64,000 bases of DNA from BAIKAL-G1 sp943370385. Lineage in GTDB: Bacteria; Cyanobacteriota; Cyanobacteriia; PCC-6307; Cyanobiaceae. The stretch lies in assembly GCA_943370385.1 (NCBI GenBank), contig CALRQT020000006.1, forward strand, positions 1-64,000. Direction: 5' to 3'. Made by a program: the position numbers and the translations under genes. Shown here piece by piece: positions 17,445-26,112 of this stretch. The notes beneath the pieces were generated by a model, which was not told where the DNA came from, searched no databases, and saw only the letters and a list, made by a program, of their open reading frames with translations. Every line of letters starts with the position of its first letter. Positions within the stretch are counted from its first letter, which is position 1.

Positions 17445-18602
17445 TTAGGCCTCCACCATGCGACCCTTCTGCGGGAACAGACCGGCTGGTCTGACCTGCA
17501 GGAACACCACAATCAGGGCGAAGACCAAGACCTTGGCCATCGAGGTGGTGGCAAAGAAGGTGATCAGCTCATTCAGTCCAGCGGGCATGGCCGGCCAGAC
17601 CAAGAGCAGGGAGCCGGAGCCGATCAGATAGCTGAGCACGCCGATGCCGAGGGCGGCCAGCACCGTGCCGGCCAATTTGCCGACGCCGCCGAGCACCACC
17701 ACCATGAAGCAGTCGACGATGTAATTGCCGCCCAGGTTGGGTCCGACGGAACCGAGCAGGGTGACGGCCACGCCGGCCACACCCGCTAGGCCGGAGCCGA
17801 TCAGGAAGGTGAGGGCGTCCACCTTTTCGGTGGGGATGCCCAGGCAGCTACTCATCGAGCGGTTCTGGGTGACGGCCCGGATGCGAATGCCCCAGACACT
17901 CTTTTGCAGGAACCAGGTCACCCCAATCAGGGCAATGGCCGTGAGGGCAATGATGAAGAGGCGGGCCGTCGGCATGTTCACCGCGCCCACATCAATCGAG
18001 CCGCGCAGCCAGGTGGGCGCGGTCACATCGATGTTGCGGGCGCTGAACCAGGGCTGGTCAAACACCCGTTGCTGGCCGAGAACCGAGGCCAGCACAATGC
18101 CCACCAGGCCGGAGCCGATCCAGCTGCCTGAGCCAAGCAGGGGTGTCCAACGCTGTTGCCACCAGGATTTGGGCGTGAGCCGCGGGATCAGCAACCCGCC
18201 GACCACGGTTACCAGCAGGCCGAGGGCAAAGGCGCTGCTGACCGAACGCACGAATTGTTGCAGGATCAAACTCACACCCCAGGTGGCCAGCAGGGTTTCT
18301 AGGGGCCGTCCGTAAAGACGGCGAATCACCGTTTTCTCCAGGAGCAAACCAACCAGGCCGCTGACCACAAAGGCCAGGGGAATGGCCACCAGGATGTAAA
18401 TCGGGAAGAGGGCTTCAGGCACCACGGCCTTGAAGATGTTCTGCACCACAAAGGTGGTGTAAGCACCGAGCATCATCAACTCGCCATGGGCCATGTTGAT
18501 GACACCCATCAGACCAAAAACCACGGCCAGTCCCAGGGCTGCTAGCACCAGAACAGAACCAATGGCCAGGCCATTGAAGAGTGTTTCGTAAAGAAGATCC
18601 AT
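17445..18602 (-). CDS. urtB: Urea ABC transporter permease UrtB
   Basis: LivH-like permease, 385 residues, with NGLAIGSVLVLAALGLAVVFG near the N terminus, GVINMAHGELMMLGAYTTF, IRAVTQNRSMSSCLGIPTEK and GVAGVAVTLLGSVGPNLGGN. The GINMAHGE and VTQNR segments are hallmarks of UrtB. It begins the urtBCDE part of the operon, 189 bases downstream of urtA and behind an intrinsic terminator. Its transcription therefore depends on readthrough or a separate promoter that I could not find. Confidence 0.96.
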   Translation of the reverse strand: MDLLYETLFNGLAIGSVLVLAALGLAVVFGLMGVINMAHGELMMLGAYTTFVVQNIFKAVVPEALFPIYILVAIPLAFVVSGLVGLLLEKTVIRRLYGRPLETLLATWGVSLILQQFVRSVSSAFALGLLVTVVGGLLIPRLTPKSWWQQRWTPLLGSGSWIGSGLVGIVLASVLGQQRVFDQPWFSARNIDVTAPTWLRGSIDVGAVNMPTARLFIIALTAIALIGVTWFLQKSVWGIRIRAVTQNRSMSSCLGIPTEKVDALTFLIGSGLAGVAGVAVTLLGSVGPNLGGNYIVDCFMVVVLGGVGKLAGTVLAALGIGVLSYLIGSGSLLLVWPAMPAGLNELITFFATTSMAKVLVFALIVVFLQVRPAGLFPQKGRMVEA

Positions 18603-18705
18603 TGCGACCTGCAGGGATCAGGCAAAGGTGGACGAAGCAGTGCCACCAACCCTCTCAAGCAAGACAGGGGCAGTGACCACTGGATTCAGAGGTTGATTTG
18701 AATTG

Positions 18706-18733
18706 AAAAAGGGGGGAGATTGCTCTCCCCCCC
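18706..18733 (-). terminator. Intrinsic terminator between urtA and urtB
   Basis: Read on the minus strand, a perfect 9-bp stem (TCTCCCCCC against GGGGGGAGA, arms 18711-18719 and 18724-18732) with a four-base loop is followed at once by a run of five T. It lies 58 bases after the urtA stop. It probably lets most transcripts end after urtA, giving more binding protein than permease and ATPase. Confidence 0.85.
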
Positions 18734-18791
18734 AAGCTGTTGAGTGTTTCGATTGGGGACTAGGGCCCGAGGGCTTGGTCCCCAGGCGAAA

Positions 18792-20090
18792 TCACATCTT
18801 GAACTTGCCGGCGTCAGGACGCTTCTGGGTCCAATCGCAGGTGTAACCCTTGGTTTCAGGAACGAACTGGTTCCAGGCCAGGGGCTTCACCACACCCTTG
18901 TTCTCGAGGATCTTGAACATGCCGTCCTTCTGAACTTCGCCGATCAGCACCAGCTTGGAGATGTGGTGGTTGGGCTGCACTTCGACCGGGCCCTCAGGAG
19001 CATCGAACTTGACGCCGATCAGGGCTTCGCGCACCTTGGCGTTGTCGACGCTATTGGCCTTCTCAGCACCCTTGGCCCACAGGTAGACCATGGCGTAGGC
19101 AGCTTCAGCAGGGTCACTGGTGACCCGCTTCTCGCCGTACTTGGCCTTGAAGTCGGCGGTGAACTTCTTGGAGGCGGGGGTGTCGAGGCTCTGGAAGAAG
19201 TTCCAGGCGGCGTAGGTGCCTTCGAGGTACTCAGGACCAATGGCGGCGATCTCCTCTTCGGCGATCGAGAAGCTCATGATCGAGTAGCCGTTGGCGGGGG
19301 TGATGCCCGCGGCCTTCATCTGCTTGAAGAAGGCAACGTTGCTATCGCCGTTGAGGGTGTTGACGATCACGCCACCCTTGGGCAGGGCCTGCTTGATCTT
19401 GGCGATGATCGGAGCCACTTCGGTGTTGCCGAGGGGCAGGTAGTCCTCACCCACCAGCTTGCCGCCCTGGACCTTGAGCTGCTCCTTCATGATCGTGTTG
19501 GCGGTACGTGGGTACACGTAGTCCGAACCAACCAGGAAGAAGTCCTTGCCCTTGTTCTTCAGCAGCCACTCAACAGCGGGCTCGGCCTGCTGGTTGGGGG
19601 TAGCGCCGGTGTAGAAGATGTTCTTCGAGCACTCCTGACCTTCGTACTGGATCGGGTAGTAGAGGAAGGCGTCCTTGGCCTCATACACCGGCAGCATGGC
19701 CTTGCGGCTGGCGGAGGTCCAGCCACCGAAGACAACGGCAACCTTGTCTTGGTCGATCAGCTTCTTCGACTTCTCGGCGAAGGTGGGCCAATCGGAGGCA
19801 CCATCTTCTTCAACGGGAACGATCTTCAGCTTCTTGCCGTCGATCGTGACACCACCGGCGGCGTTGATCTCTTCGATCGCCATCAACTCGGCTTCGGCCA
19901 CCGTGTTCTCGGAGATGGCCATGGTGCCGGAGCGGGAGTGAAGGATGCCGACCTTCACTTCGCCGTCGAACTTGCCACCCTCGGCGGTCTGCTCACCGCC
20001 GCCACAGGCGACGAGGGACACGGACGTGGCCAGCAGGGCCGCGCCGCCGAAAAGCACGCGGGACGCTTGGCGCATCGACAAGGTCTTCAT
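18792..20090 (-). CDS. urtA: Urea ABC transporter substrate-binding protein UrtA
   Basis: Periplasmic urea receptor, 432 residues, lipid-anchored through the lipobox LVAC (Cys29). The mature protein shows EVKVGILHSRSGTMAISE, NAAGGVTIDGKKLKIVPVEEDGAS split over the domain, VAVVFGGWTSASRKA, YPIQYEGQECSKNIFYTGA and FEAPEGPVEVQPNHHISK-like sequence, diagnostic of UrtA. I chose ATG at 20090: it has AGGAG about 10 bases upstream and leads directly into the signal peptide, whereas upstream in-frame codons precede the SD. It has an NtcA-type promoter upstream and an intrinsic terminator downstream. Confidence 0.96.
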   Translation of the reverse strand: MKTLSMRQASRVLFGGAALLATSVSLVACGGGEQTAEGGKFDGEVKVGILHSRSGTMAISENTVAEAELMAIEEINAAGGVTIDGKKLKIVPVEEDGASDWPTFAEKSKKLIDQDKVAVVFGGWTSASRKAMLPVYEAKDAFLYYPIQYEGQECSKNIFYTGATPNQQAEPAVEWLLKNKGKDFFLVGSDYVYPRTANTIMKEQLKVQGGKLVGEDYLPLGNTEVAPIIAKIKQALPKGGVIVNTLNGDSNVAFFKQMKAAGITPANGYSIMSFSIAEEEIAAIGPEYLEGTYAAWNFFQSLDTPASKKFTADFKAKYGEKRVTSDPAEAAYAMVYLWAKGAEKANSVDNAKVREALIGVKFDAPEGPVEVQPNHHISKLVLIGEVQKDGMFKILENKGVVKPLAWNQFVPETKGYTCDWTQKRPDAGKFKM

Positions 20091-20134
20091 CAGAAAGAAC
20101 TCCTCTTGGAAATCCGCGAAACAGCGGTTTTCCG

Positions 20135-20177
20135 AAGGTAGGGAGTGTGCCTCCAGGCACTTTGTATCCATTCATAC
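20135..20177 (-). promoter_or_regulatory. NtcA-activated promoter of urtA
   Basis: A perfect NtcA box GTA-N8-TAC (20164-20177; minus strand GTATGAATGGATAC) is followed 23 bases downstream by TACCTT, matching the TAN3T -10 element (20135-20140). The spacing is that of class II NtcA promoters. The -10 lies about 45 bases upstream of the urtA ATG. This implies induction when 2-oxoglutarate signals nitrogen limitation. The match is directly visible; NtcA binding is inferred. Confidence 0.85.
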
Positions 20178-20226
20178 AATTTGCCCATCCACGCACAATC
20201 CGGCGGCGGCGAGCCGGCCTTTGGCC

Positions 20227-20829
20227 TCAATTTGGTAGCTGTTGCAACAAAAACGCCTCCACCTGGTCGAGGCCTTCGCCGCTGCGCAGGTTGGTGAAGC
20301 ACCAGGGCCGGCCGCCCCGCATCCGTTCGGTGTCCTGCTCCATCACGGCCAGGCTGGCGCCCACCATCGGGGCCAGGTCCACCTTGTTGATCACCAGCAG
20401 GTCGGAGCGGGTGATGCCGGGCCCGCCCTTGCGGGGGATCTTGTCGCCGGCCGCCACATCGATCACGTAGATGCAGAGGTCCACCAGTTCGGGGCTGAAG
20501 CTCGCGGCCAGGTTGTCGCCGCCGCTTTCGACCAACACCAGGTCCAGGCCTGGGAAGGCCCGCTCCAGCTCCTCCACCGCAGCCCGGTTAATCGAGCAGT
20601 CTTCCCGGATTGCCGTGTGGGGGCAGCCGCCCGTTTCCACCCCGCGGATCCGCTCCGGTTCCAGGGCCCCGGCCCGGGTGAGGAACTGGGCATCCTCCTG
20701 GGTATAGATGTCGTTGGTGACCACCGCCAGCTGCAGCCTGTCGCGCAGCCGCCGGCAGAGGGCTTCCACCAGGGCCGTTTTGCCCGACCCCACCGGTCCG
20801 GCCACCCCCACCCGCAGCCGGCTGCTCAT
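20227..20829 (-). CDS. ureG: Urease accessory GTPase UreG
   Basis: SIMIBI GTPase that delivers nickel to apo-urease with UreD and UreF; 200 residues. The P-loop is GVAGPVGSGKTAL. The metal-binding Cys-Pro-His is in GVETGGCPHTAIRED, and GDNLAASFSPELVD and LLVINKVDLAPMVGA follow, the latter holding the guanine-specificity NKVD. Its start overlaps the stop of the upstream substrate-binding-protein gene by four bases, so it is translated with that ABC transporter rather than directly behind ureF. urtA begins 136 bases downstream. Confidence 0.96.
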   Translation of the reverse strand: MSSRLRVGVAGPVGSGKTALVEALCRRLRDRLQLAVVTNDIYTQEDAQFLTRAGALEPERIRGVETGGCPHTAIREDCSINRAAVEELERAFPGLDLVLVESGGDNLAASFSPELVDLCIYVIDVAAGDKIPRKGGPGITRSDLLVINKVDLAPMVGASLAVMEQDTERMRGGRPWCFTNLRSGEGLDQVEAFLLQQLPN

Positions 20830-21839
20830 GGCTTCACCAGGGTGTCGGCCTGCTGGACCAGGGCCTCGGGCAGGCTCACGCCGATCGCCTTGGCGGTGGC
20901 GCCATTGAGCAACAGGGTGGTTTTGGTGAGGGGTTCAAAGGGCATGGTGGCGGGGGATTCGCCCTTGAGGATGCGCACCGCCAGCCGGCCGGCCGCCTCA
21001 CCGTCATCGACGTAGGTCCAGCCGATCACCCCCAGGCAGCCCGCCAGCTCGATGTCCGGCGGATCCACCGAGTACACAGGAATGTTGTTGGCCAGGCCCA
21101 CCTTGCAGATTGAGCTGAAGGCCTGAATCGTGGCGTAATCGCCGATTTTCACAAAGGCCTCCACCTTCTTGGCGGCCAGGGCCTGGGCCGCCTGCAGCAC
21201 CTCGCCGGAATTGGCCACCGGCTGATCCTCCACGCTGATGCCGCGGCTGGCGGCCTCCTTTTGGAGCAGCTTGGCTTCGTAGCTGGAATTGGGTTCACCC
21301 GGATTAAAGATCAGCCCCACCGTTTTGAGGGCTGGGTTGATCTGGCGGGCCAGGTCGAGCTCCTTGCCCACCGGGTTGGTGCCCACCGTGCCGACCACGT
21401 TGGCCTTGTGTTGACCGACGCCGCCGGGGGGCGTGCCGGCGCCGGCGCCCCAGGGGTTCGAGCAGTAGCAGAACACCACCGGCAGGCTGCTGGGAGCTTC
21501 TTTCATGGCTGCCTGCAGGGGCGGGGTGCCGATCGCCAGGATCAGGTCCACCCCCTCGCGCAGGAATTGCTTCACCACCAGGCTGGTGTTGGGCAGTTCG
21601 CCCGCCGCATCCTTTTGGATGTAGGTGACGGTTTTGCCGGAGTCGTAGCCGGCCTTGGCTAGGGCCGCAACGAACCCCTGGCGCACCGCATTCGGCGGCG
21701 CCGCATCAACAAATTGCAGCAGGCCAATGGTTGGGCCCACCCGCTTGCGTCCCCCCAAAGGGCCACAGGCCGCCAGTAGCAGGCTGCTGCCCGCTCCAGC
21801 CGCCACCAGGCCTAGAAACTCGCGACGGGCAAGGGTCAT
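20826..21839 (-). CDS. TrpX-type ABC transporter substrate-binding lipoprotein (ABC_sub_bind family)
   Basis: A 337-residue binding protein with a twin-arginine-like motif (ARREFLGL) and a lipobox LAAC (Cys25), so probably Tat-exported and lipid-anchored. The mature part matches the ABC_sub_bind family (TrpX/LrpX/VnaX group): IGLLQFVDAAPPNAVRQGF, LILAIGTPPLQAAMKEAP, VVFCYCSNPWGAG, NVVGTVGTNPV, TVGLIFNPGEPNSSYEAK and GWTYVDDGEAAGRLAVRIL. Characterised relatives bind aromatic amino acids, but many have unknown substrates and the position between urease genes does not point to tryptophan. Four-base overlaps at both ends couple it to its ATPase and to ureG. Confidence 0.85.
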   Translation of the reverse strand: MTLARREFLGLVAAGAGSSLLLAACGPLGGRKRVGPTIGLLQFVDAAPPNAVRQGFVAALAKAGYDSGKTVTYIQKDAAGELPNTSLVVKQFLREGVDLILAIGTPPLQAAMKEAPSSLPVVFCYCSNPWGAGAGTPPGGVGQHKANVVGTVGTNPVGKELDLARQINPALKTVGLIFNPGEPNSSYEAKLLQKEAASRGISVEDQPVANSGEVLQAAQALAAKKVEAFVKIGDYATIQAFSSICKVGLANNIPVYSVDPPDIELAGCLGVIGWTYVDDGEAAGRLAVRILKGESPATMPFEPLTKTTLLLNGATAKAIGVSLPEALVQQADTLVKP

Positions 21840-22639
21840 GGGGCATCAAGCGGCAGGCCGCCCACTCTGTCGGAGCCATAGAGGGCCCGCAATCGCTCCG
21901 GGCTGAGGCCGCGGCGGGCCTCGGCGCTCCAGTCGCCGGCGATCTGGCCGGCAGCCAGCATCACCAGCCGGTCGCCGTAGCCCAGGGCCTGCTCCAGGCT
22001 GTGGGTCACCATCAAGGCGGTGATGCCCAGCTGGCGCACGAGTCGGTCGGTGAGGGCGATCACGGCCGCCGCGGCCTGGGGGTCGAGGGCGGCGGTGTGT
22101 TCATCGAGCAGGAGCAGCCGCGGCTGCCCCAGGGTGGCCATCACCAGGCTGATCGTTTGGCGTTGGCCGCCCGAAAGCTGGCCCACGGGCGTGTCGAGCC
22201 GATCGGCCAGGGGCAGGCCCAACTGGTTGAGCAGCTCGCCATAGCGGCGGCGATCGGCCCGGCTCGGGTGCAGTCCGGCCAGGCCGCGCCAGCTAATCGG
22301 CGAGTGGCGGCGGCCCTCAGCTAGGCGCAGGTTTTCGGCGATGGTCAGGCCAGGGGCCGTGCCTTCGAGGGGGTTTTGCATCACCCGGCCGATCCGGCGG
22401 GCGCGGCGGTGGTCGGCCAGGCCCTGGAGGGGCTGGCCATCGAGGCTGATCGTGCCGGCTTGGGTCCGCAGGCTGCCGGCGATCAGGTTGAGCAGGGTGG
22501 ATTTGCCGGAGCCGTTGCTGCCGATCACCACCAGAAATTGACCCCCAGGGCAGTGGAGGTGGAAGCCGTCAAACAACTGGCGCCAGCCGCCGCCGGGCAG
22601 GCCATGGCCCCAGCCCAGCCCCTCGATCTCCAGGCTCAT
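21836..22639 (-). CDS. TrpZ-type ABC transporter ATP-binding protein
   Basis: A 267-residue ATPase with Walker A GSNGSGKSTLLNLIAG, signature QLSGGQRQTISLVMA, Walker B LLLLDEHTAALDPQAA (an unusual DEHTAALDP seen in this subfamily) and H-loop ALMVTHSLEQAL. The segment RIGRVMQNPLEGTAPGLTI fits the TrpZ-like group that partners ABC_sub_bind proteins. It is coupled by four-base overlaps to the permease upstream and the binding protein downstream, so the three form one transporter. The substrate is unknown. Confidence 0.88.
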   Translation of the reverse strand: MSLEIEGLGWGHGLPGGGWRQLFDGFHLHCPGGQFLVVIGSNGSGKSTLLNLIAGSLRTQAGTISLDGQPLQGLADHRRARRIGRVMQNPLEGTAPGLTIAENLRLAEGRRHSPISWRGLAGLHPSRADRRRYGELLNQLGLPLADRLDTPVGQLSGGQRQTISLVMATLGQPRLLLLDEHTAALDPQAAAAVIALTDRLVRQLGITALMVTHSLEQALGYGDRLVMLAAGQIAGDWSAEARRGLSPERLRALYGSDRVGGLPLDAP

Positions 22640-23556
22640 CGTCCCGACTCCGGACCGGGGCCCGAGGCCAGACCCGTCCCAGGTCCTGCCGCCGCCATGC
22701 CCGGCAGGCGCAGGCGCCCCAGGGCCAGGGCCAGCAGGAGTAATAGGGCCGTGGCCAGCTTGAGATCCACGGGTTCCAGGCCCAGTTGCAGGGCAACCGC
22801 GATCAGCAGGCGGAACAGGATCGCCCCCACCACCACCGCCAGCAACGACCAGGGCACGGATCGGGGCCGCAGCACCGCCTCGCCCACGATCACCATGCCC
22901 AGCCCCAGGATCAACGAGCCGATGCCCATGGAGACATCGGCGAAGCCCTGATAGAGGGCCACCAGGGCCCCGGCCAGGGCCACCAGGCCATTGCCGGCCG
23001 CCAGGCCGACGCTCAGGCCCCGCCCCTGGTTCACGCCATTGGTTCTAGCCATCACCGGGTTGTTGCCGATCGCCCGCAGGGCCAGGCCCAGGTCGGTGGC
23101 CAGCACCAGGGCGATTAGGCCCACCAGGCCGGCGGCCACCAGGGTGAGGGCGATCGCCCAGCGGCCGTCGTTGCCCTGGCCCAGGTCCGGCAAACCGGCC
23201 AGGGCCGCCGGTAGGTCGGTGAGGGGGATGTTGGAGCGGCCCATCAGCCGCAGGGTGATCGAATACAGGCCGGTGGTGGTGAGGATCCCGGCGAACAGGT
23301 CGTTCACCCCCAGGCGCGTGTGGATCAGGGCCGTGACCAGGCCGGCCAGGCCGCCGCAGGCCACCGCCGCCAGCAGGGCCAAGGGGATCGGCACCCCCTG
23401 GCTGATCAGCACCGCCGCCGCCCCGCCGCCGAGGGCAAAGGAGCCATCCACGGTGAGGTCGGCGAAATTGAGGATCCGCAGCGTTAAGAGGGTGCCTAAG
23501 GCCAGGCCGGCGTAGGCCAGGCCCTGGTCGTAGGCCCCAAACCAGAGGGAAAGCAT
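22636..23556 (-). CDS. TrpY-type ABC transporter permease
   Basis: A 306-residue membrane protein of the BPD_transp_2 (LivH-like) class with eight to nine hydrophobic segments. Typical family sequence includes LAYAGLALGTLLTLRILNF, ADLTVDGSFALGGGAAAVLI, ALIHTRLGVNDLFAGILTT, GLYSITLRLMGRSNIPL and a long ATDLGLALRAIGNNPVMART loop. The C terminus is Gly/Pro/Ser-rich. It is the first gene of the inserted transporter, 113 bases downstream of ureF, and its stop overlaps the ATPase start. Confidence 0.87.
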   Translation of the reverse strand: MLSLWFGAYDQGLAYAGLALGTLLTLRILNFADLTVDGSFALGGGAAAVLISQGVPIPLALLAAVACGGLAGLVTALIHTRLGVNDLFAGILTTTGLYSITLRLMGRSNIPLTDLPAALAGLPDLGQGNDGRWAIALTLVAAGLVGLIALVLATDLGLALRAIGNNPVMARTNGVNQGRGLSVGLAAGNGLVALAGALVALYQGFADVSMGIGSLILGLGMVIVGEAVLRPRSVPWSLLAVVVGAILFRLLIAVALQLGLEPVDLKLATALLLLLALALGRLRLPGMAAAGPGTGLASGPGPESGR

Positions 23557-23584
23557 GGCGAATTATGGCCCGGTTCCCTGCCGC

Positions 23585-23605
23585 CCCCAGGGGGGATCCC
23601 TGGGG
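23585..23605. other. Intergenic hairpin between ureF and the ABC permease
   Basis: An 8-bp perfect inverted repeat (CCCCAGGG / CCCTGGGG) with a five-base loop sits in the 113-base gap between ureF and the permease gene. There is no T-run on either strand, so it is not a standard intrinsic terminator. It could be a processing or attenuation structure, or chance in GC-rich DNA. Confidence 0.4.
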
Positions 23606-23669
23606 TCAAGCGGTGCCGGACGAGGGGCCTGGGCCCCCTGGCCCGGCTGCCCTGGCCAGACCCTTGCAC

Positions 23670-24413
23670 TCAACTGCGGAACAGGCGCGAATACAGCTCC
23701 CGGTGGTTGAGCTGGGCCAGGCCCGCTCCCACCCCACCGCTCCAGAGACGGCGGGGATCGCTGGCCGCCAGGGCGTTGGCCCGCTCGGCCAGCAGGGGCG
23801 CCAGGGCCAGTTGCAGCCGCTGGCCCTGGGTGGGCCCTAAGGGCACCAGGCGCACGGCGGCGCTGATCTGGTTGGCGACCCAGCTGTAGAGGTAGGCCTC
23901 CACCAGGTCGGCCGGGGGCAGGTCCAGGCACACCCCGGCCCAGGCCCAGGCCGCCGGCCAGGCGAGTCCCCCTGGCCCGATCGGGGGGGGTGACTCCGAA
24001 GGGGTTGCTGTCAGCTCCCCAGCGGGCAGGGGCCAGCCCAGGTCGGCGAGCAGGCGCAGCAACGACTGGCCCATCTGGCGCTGCTGCGCCCGCAGCTCCG
24101 CCGATTCGCGGGCGGCCAACAGCCAGCCATCCAGCTCCTGGAGCTCGGCTAGGGCCGCGGCCCCGTCCTCTGGCTGGCCTGCCTCCACCGCCGAGCGGGC
24201 CCGGCCCAGGGCTGCCGCCAGGGGGACCAGGGCCGCAGCTTCCACGCCAAGGGCGCCCCGCTCCAGCTCGGCCCGCAGCCAGACCTCCAGGGCTTCAGGC
24301 GTGGTGATCCGGCCGGCCTGCACCAGTACCTCCAGGCCCTCCGAATAGCTGAAGGCCCCCACCGGCAGGGCCGGGCTGACCAGCTGGAACAGGCGCAACT
24401 GGGCCGCGCTCAT
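23670..24413 (-). CDS. ureF: Urease accessory protein UreF
   Basis: All-helical partner of UreD and UreG in nickel insertion; 247 residues. The N terminus LFQLVSPALPVGAFSYSEGLE is the UreF signature. A Ser/Pro-rich loop (about 145-160, TATPSESPPPIG) looks like an insertion. The C terminus has YLYSWVANQISAAVRLVPLGPTQGQ and LNHRELYSRLFRS, the latter being the conserved tail that contacts UreG. Its ATG overlaps the ureE stop by four bases. Confidence 0.95.
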   Translation of the reverse strand: MSAAQLRLFQLVSPALPVGAFSYSEGLEVLVQAGRITTPEALEVWLRAELERGALGVEAAALVPLAAALGRARSAVEAGQPEDGAAALAELQELDGWLLAARESAELRAQQRQMGQSLLRLLADLGWPLPAGELTATPSESPPPIGPGGLAWPAAWAWAGVCLDLPPADLVEAYLYSWVANQISAAVRLVPLGPTQGQRLQLALAPLLAERANALAASDPRRLWSGGVGAGLAQLNHRELYSRLFRS

Positions 24414-25024
24414 GGTTGGTGGGGGTTCGGGTGGGGATCGGAGCTGGGGCTCGCTCCATGGCTATGCCCATGGCCTGGGTTGGGCCTATGGCCATGCCCA
24501 TCTCCATGGCCATGGCTGTGGGCGTGACCGGAGCTGTGGCCGGGATCATGGCTGTGGCCGCCCGCATAGGCCCCGGCCTCCGGTTCAAAGGGCGCCAGCA
24601 CGGTGTCTAGCGCCAGCCCCCGCTGCCGCAACAGGTCGGCCAGCACCGAATCCTCCAGGATCCGCAGCTCGCCGGGATGCAATTCCATCGCCACATGGCG
24701 GTTGCCGAGGTGATAGGCCGCCTGCAGCAGGGCTAGGGGGTCGGGGCTGCGCACCAGCAAAAGCGTTTCCGGCGCCGCTTCCACCCGCACCAGCCCATCT
24801 CCTGACGCCGTGGAGAGCCATTCGCCGGGTTGCAGCGCCGCCCCCCGGGGCAGCTGCAGCACCAGATCCCGGCCACAGGCGCTGACACGGTGGCCGCGCA
24901 GGCTGGTGCGTTGGTCGGCCGTGAGCAGCAGCCGCAGGGGCTCCACCCCACCGCCCCGCTCTCCGCCCCGCTCGCCAGGGGCCAGCCGGTGGACCAGGAC
25001 CAGGGACGCCAGGGAGTGTTCCAT
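24410..25024 (-). CDS. ureE: Urease accessory nickel chaperone UreE
   Basis: A 204-residue nickel metallochaperone. The N-terminal domain has LLLTADQRTSLRGHRVSACGRDLVLQLPRG, read here in parts, and the central dimer domain has LLLVRSPDPLALLQAAYHLGNRHVAMEL. Downstream is a His-rich tail with repeated HSHGHGDGHGH-type clusters, giving many nickel ligands. I chose ATG at 25024 (MEHSLASLVLVHRL) because that is where homology begins; the frame stays open upstream only as the antisense of ureD. It is divergent from ureD, with a 114-base GC-rich spacer where I see no NtcA box. Confidence 0.93.
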   Translation of the reverse strand: MEHSLASLVLVHRLAPGERGGERGGGVEPLRLLLTADQRTSLRGHRVSACGRDLVLQLPRGAALQPGEWLSTASGDGLVRVEAAPETLLLVRSPDPLALLQAAYHLGNRHVAMELHPGELRILEDSVLADLLRQRGLALDTVLAPFEPEAGAYAGGHSHDPGHSSGHAHSHGHGDGHGHRPNPGHGHSHGASPSSDPHPNPHQP

Positions 25025-25138
25025 GGCCCAAGCCTGCAGGGGAGGGGCAGCCTGGTGGGCCAAGGGGTCGGCAAACTGTGTGGATTGCAACGGGACGCCG
25101 CCGCGGCCGCCGTCAAAGTCCGCCGTCACCCTCCGCCG

Positions 25139-26044
25139 ATGACCGACTCCTGGCAGGCCGAAGCCCGGCTGCAGTTCCGCCTGCAGGGGGCTGGTCCCGA
25201 TGCCCCGCCCCGCACGATCTACCAGGGCGGTGCCAGCGCGCCCTTGAAGATCCAGCGGGCCTTCCAGCAGGCCGATGGTCGCTGTGAATTGCCCCTGCTC
25301 CACACCGCCGGTGGCCTCGTGGGCGGCGATCGGATCGGCGTGCAGGCGACCCTGGAGCCCGGCAGCCGGGTGCTGCTGACCAGCGTGGCGGCCCAGAAGG
25401 TGTACGGCACCGTGGGCCGCAGCCGCCAGGCCCCCCAAGGGCGCTGGGTCCAACAAGAGCTGCTGTTTCAGCTGGCCGCCGGCGCCGATCTCGAGTGGCT
25501 GCCCCAGGAGCTGGTGCTGTTTGCCGATGGCCTGTTTGAGCAGACCTGCCGGGTGGAGCTGGCGCCAGGGGCCAGCTGGCTCGGCGCCGAGGTGGTGCGG
25601 CTGGGCCGCAGTGCCGCCGGCGAAGCCCTGGGCCAGGGCCGTTGGCGCTCCCAGCTGGAGATTCGGCGCCTGCAGGGGCCGGCCAGTCGCTGGGAGCTGG
25701 TCGACCGGCTGGAACTCGGCGGCGCCAGCCTGGAGGGCGACCACGGCCTGGCTGGCCAACCGGTGTTCGGCAGCCTGGTCTGGGTGGCGCCCGAGCCCCT
25801 GGCCGCGGCTGAGCTCGAGGCCCTGGCCAGCCTCTGCCGCGACGACCGCGCCGGCCTGGAGGGGGAGATGGCCTGCGGCCCCCTCGACCAGGGCCTGGTG
25901 GCCCGCTACCGGGGCCCCTCCAGCCAGGCGGCCCGCTACTGGTTCACCCGCATCTGGGCGCGGATCCGCCAGCAGCGGGGGCTGGTATCGCCCCAGCTGC
26001 CGCGGGTCTGGCCCTTCCAGGAGTCGCCCCTGGCCCTTGTCTAG
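25139..26044 (+). CDS. ureD: Urease accessory protein UreD
   Basis: Scaffold protein that binds apo-urease and recruits UreF and UreG; 301 residues. Conserved sequence includes LHTAGGLVGGDRIGVQATLEP, RVLLTSVAAQKVYGT, LEWLPQELVLFADGLFEQ and ARYWFTRIWARIRQQRGL. The start ATG at 25139 (MTDSWQAEARLQF) matches where UreD homology begins; the frame is open upstream but non-conserved. The usual ureDABC order is broken here: a toxin-antitoxin pair on the opposite strand separates it from ureA. Confidence 0.94.
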   Translation: MTDSWQAEARLQFRLQGAGPDAPPRTIYQGGASAPLKIQRAFQQADGRCELPLLHTAGGLVGGDRIGVQATLEPGSRVLLTSVAAQKVYGTVGRSRQAPQGRWVQQELLFQLAAGADLEWLPQELVLFADGLFEQTCRVELAPGASWLGAEVVRLGRSAAGEALGQGRWRSQLEIRRLQGPASRWELVDRLELGGASLEGDHGLAGQPVFGSLVWVAPEPLAAAELEALASLCRDDRAGLEGEMACGPLDQGLVARYRGPSSQAARYWFTRIWARIRQQRGLVSPQLPRVWPFQESPLALV

Positions 26045-26112
26045 TTGGGTCGTCCCCTTGGGCAAGGCAACCCCCTTGGGCTGGCGAGCAGCGCCATCCC
26101 AAGGCGTTGCAA

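Noticed and set aside
25025..26065. N-terminal extension of UreE (about 347 codons)
   Set aside because: This part is antisense to ureD and has no similarity to UreE; homology starts at the ATG at 25024.
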